From assembly GCA_946567425.1 (NCBI GenBank), contig CAMNXF010000013.1:22545-86544 (forward strand): a stretch of DNA of 64,000 bases, read 5' to 3'. The notes under the pieces were generated by a model. The model worked only from the letters and a program-made list of their open reading frames with translations. It did no database searches and was not told the origin of the DNA. Position numbers and translations under genes: made by a program. Numbering within the stretch: the stretch's first letter is position 1; each line of letters starts with the position of its first letter. Positions 63,663 to 64,000 of the stretch are shown here, one piece after another. Origin of the DNA: an uncultured Clostridia bacterium. GTDB taxonomy: Bacteria; Bacillota; Clostridia; Oscillospirales; Ruminococcaceae.

Positions 63663-64000
63663 TCACGTCCCACTCTTGCTTTTTGGTTCATTAAGCTCAA
63701 CGGGATTGTATAGCTTGTTTTCGATCAGTCTGAACGGGTCGGGGAGGCTTGCGATTTCGTTAAAGCTCGCAGGTGCTCTGTACTTATCCTTAAGGATCGC
63801 GTAAAGGCACTCAAGCTGAATTCGATTAGTGCAGTTTTTCATCAGACTGTTTACCAGTTCGGGAGTTACCGAGCCGCCGACATAGCTTGCAATGTGCATA
63901 GCCTCTTTAAATTGTTCGTTCTTCAGATCAAGCTCCGAGTTTCCGTTGTTCCATTCGCAAATGTCGTTGATCGCATAGTTCAGTTGGATCAGAGCCGCTT
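63663..64000 (-). CDS. Unknown protein, C-terminal part (runs off window)
   Basis: The frame is open to the window end, so ATG 63899 is probably internal. It reads LIQLNYAINDICEWNNGNSE, then QFKEAMHIASYVGGSVTPEL and LECLYAILKDKYRAPASFNE, mostly helical and soluble, ending EPKSKSGT. No family recognised. It may belong to the same mobile element as the phage-like and recombinase fragments next to it. Confidence 0.5.
   Translation of the reverse strand, partial: AALIQLNYAINDICEWNNGNSELDLKNEQFKEAMHIASYVGGSVTPELVNSLMKNCTNRIQLECLYAILKDKYRAPASFNEIASLPDPFRLIENKLYNPVELNEPKSKSGT

Overview
The window reads as chromosomal DNA of a spore-forming, anaerobic Clostridia-type Firmicute, most like the gut Oscillospiraceae/Ruminococcaceae. 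This is inferred from a spoIIP gene, a SpoIID-like cell-wall protein, promoters resembling the mother-cell sigma factor E type, a CIRCE-controlled groESL operon, many consensus sigma-A promoters with 17-base spacers, ECF-type vitamin transporters, many small Ser/Glu-rich lipoproteins, and an ATP-dependent PEP carboxykinase. No rRNA, tRNA or CRISPR array was recognised.

Left part (1-11.3 kb): a decayed ABC permease/ATPase pair, spoIIP, CIRCE-groES-groEL with an unusual basic GroES tail, an ECF S component with a small P-loop kinase, a SpoIID/peptidoglycan-binding gene pair behind a sigma-E-like promoter, and an ExbB/ExbD-like proton-channel operon. A 150-bp run of hairpins lies before pyrG.

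Middle-left (11.8-30 kb): pyrG-ppk1; a broken lipoprotein gene; a two-component system followed by lipoproteins and an ABC exporter. Two promoters in that cluster share the layout TTGACG-N5-TTGACT-N9-TATAAT, which suggests one autoregulated regulon. Then come an ECF sigma/anti-sigma pair with a Gly-Asn-Tyr repeat tail, a chemoreceptor with an extracytoplasmic CZB-like domain, and iscS-iscU under a dyad operator.

Middle-right (30-49.9 kb): an apparent agmatine-to-putrescine and ECF transporter operon (aguA, a DUF1835-type gene, aguB, ecfT and a three-in-one ATPase-ATPase-S fusion); DUF4190 and Lgt-like membrane proteins; pckA behind a large folded leader RNA; a phosphatase and an XRE regulator; then a long translation and RNA-modification operon (rlmB, a degenerate P-type ATPase-like protein, tadA, a flippase, rimM, trmD, era).

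Right part (50-64 kb): comM, a membrane protein, malQ, a TtcA-like tRNA thiolase, pullulanase and an Xaa-Pro aminopeptidase in a tightly overlapping operon; glmM; and around glmM a gene graveyard. The graveyard holds lipoproteins and a sigma factor broken by stops, frameshifts and start loss, plus a mosaic of IS256, ISL3, serine recombinase and phage scaffold fragments. All three stop codons occur among the broken genes, so decay explains them better than recoding.
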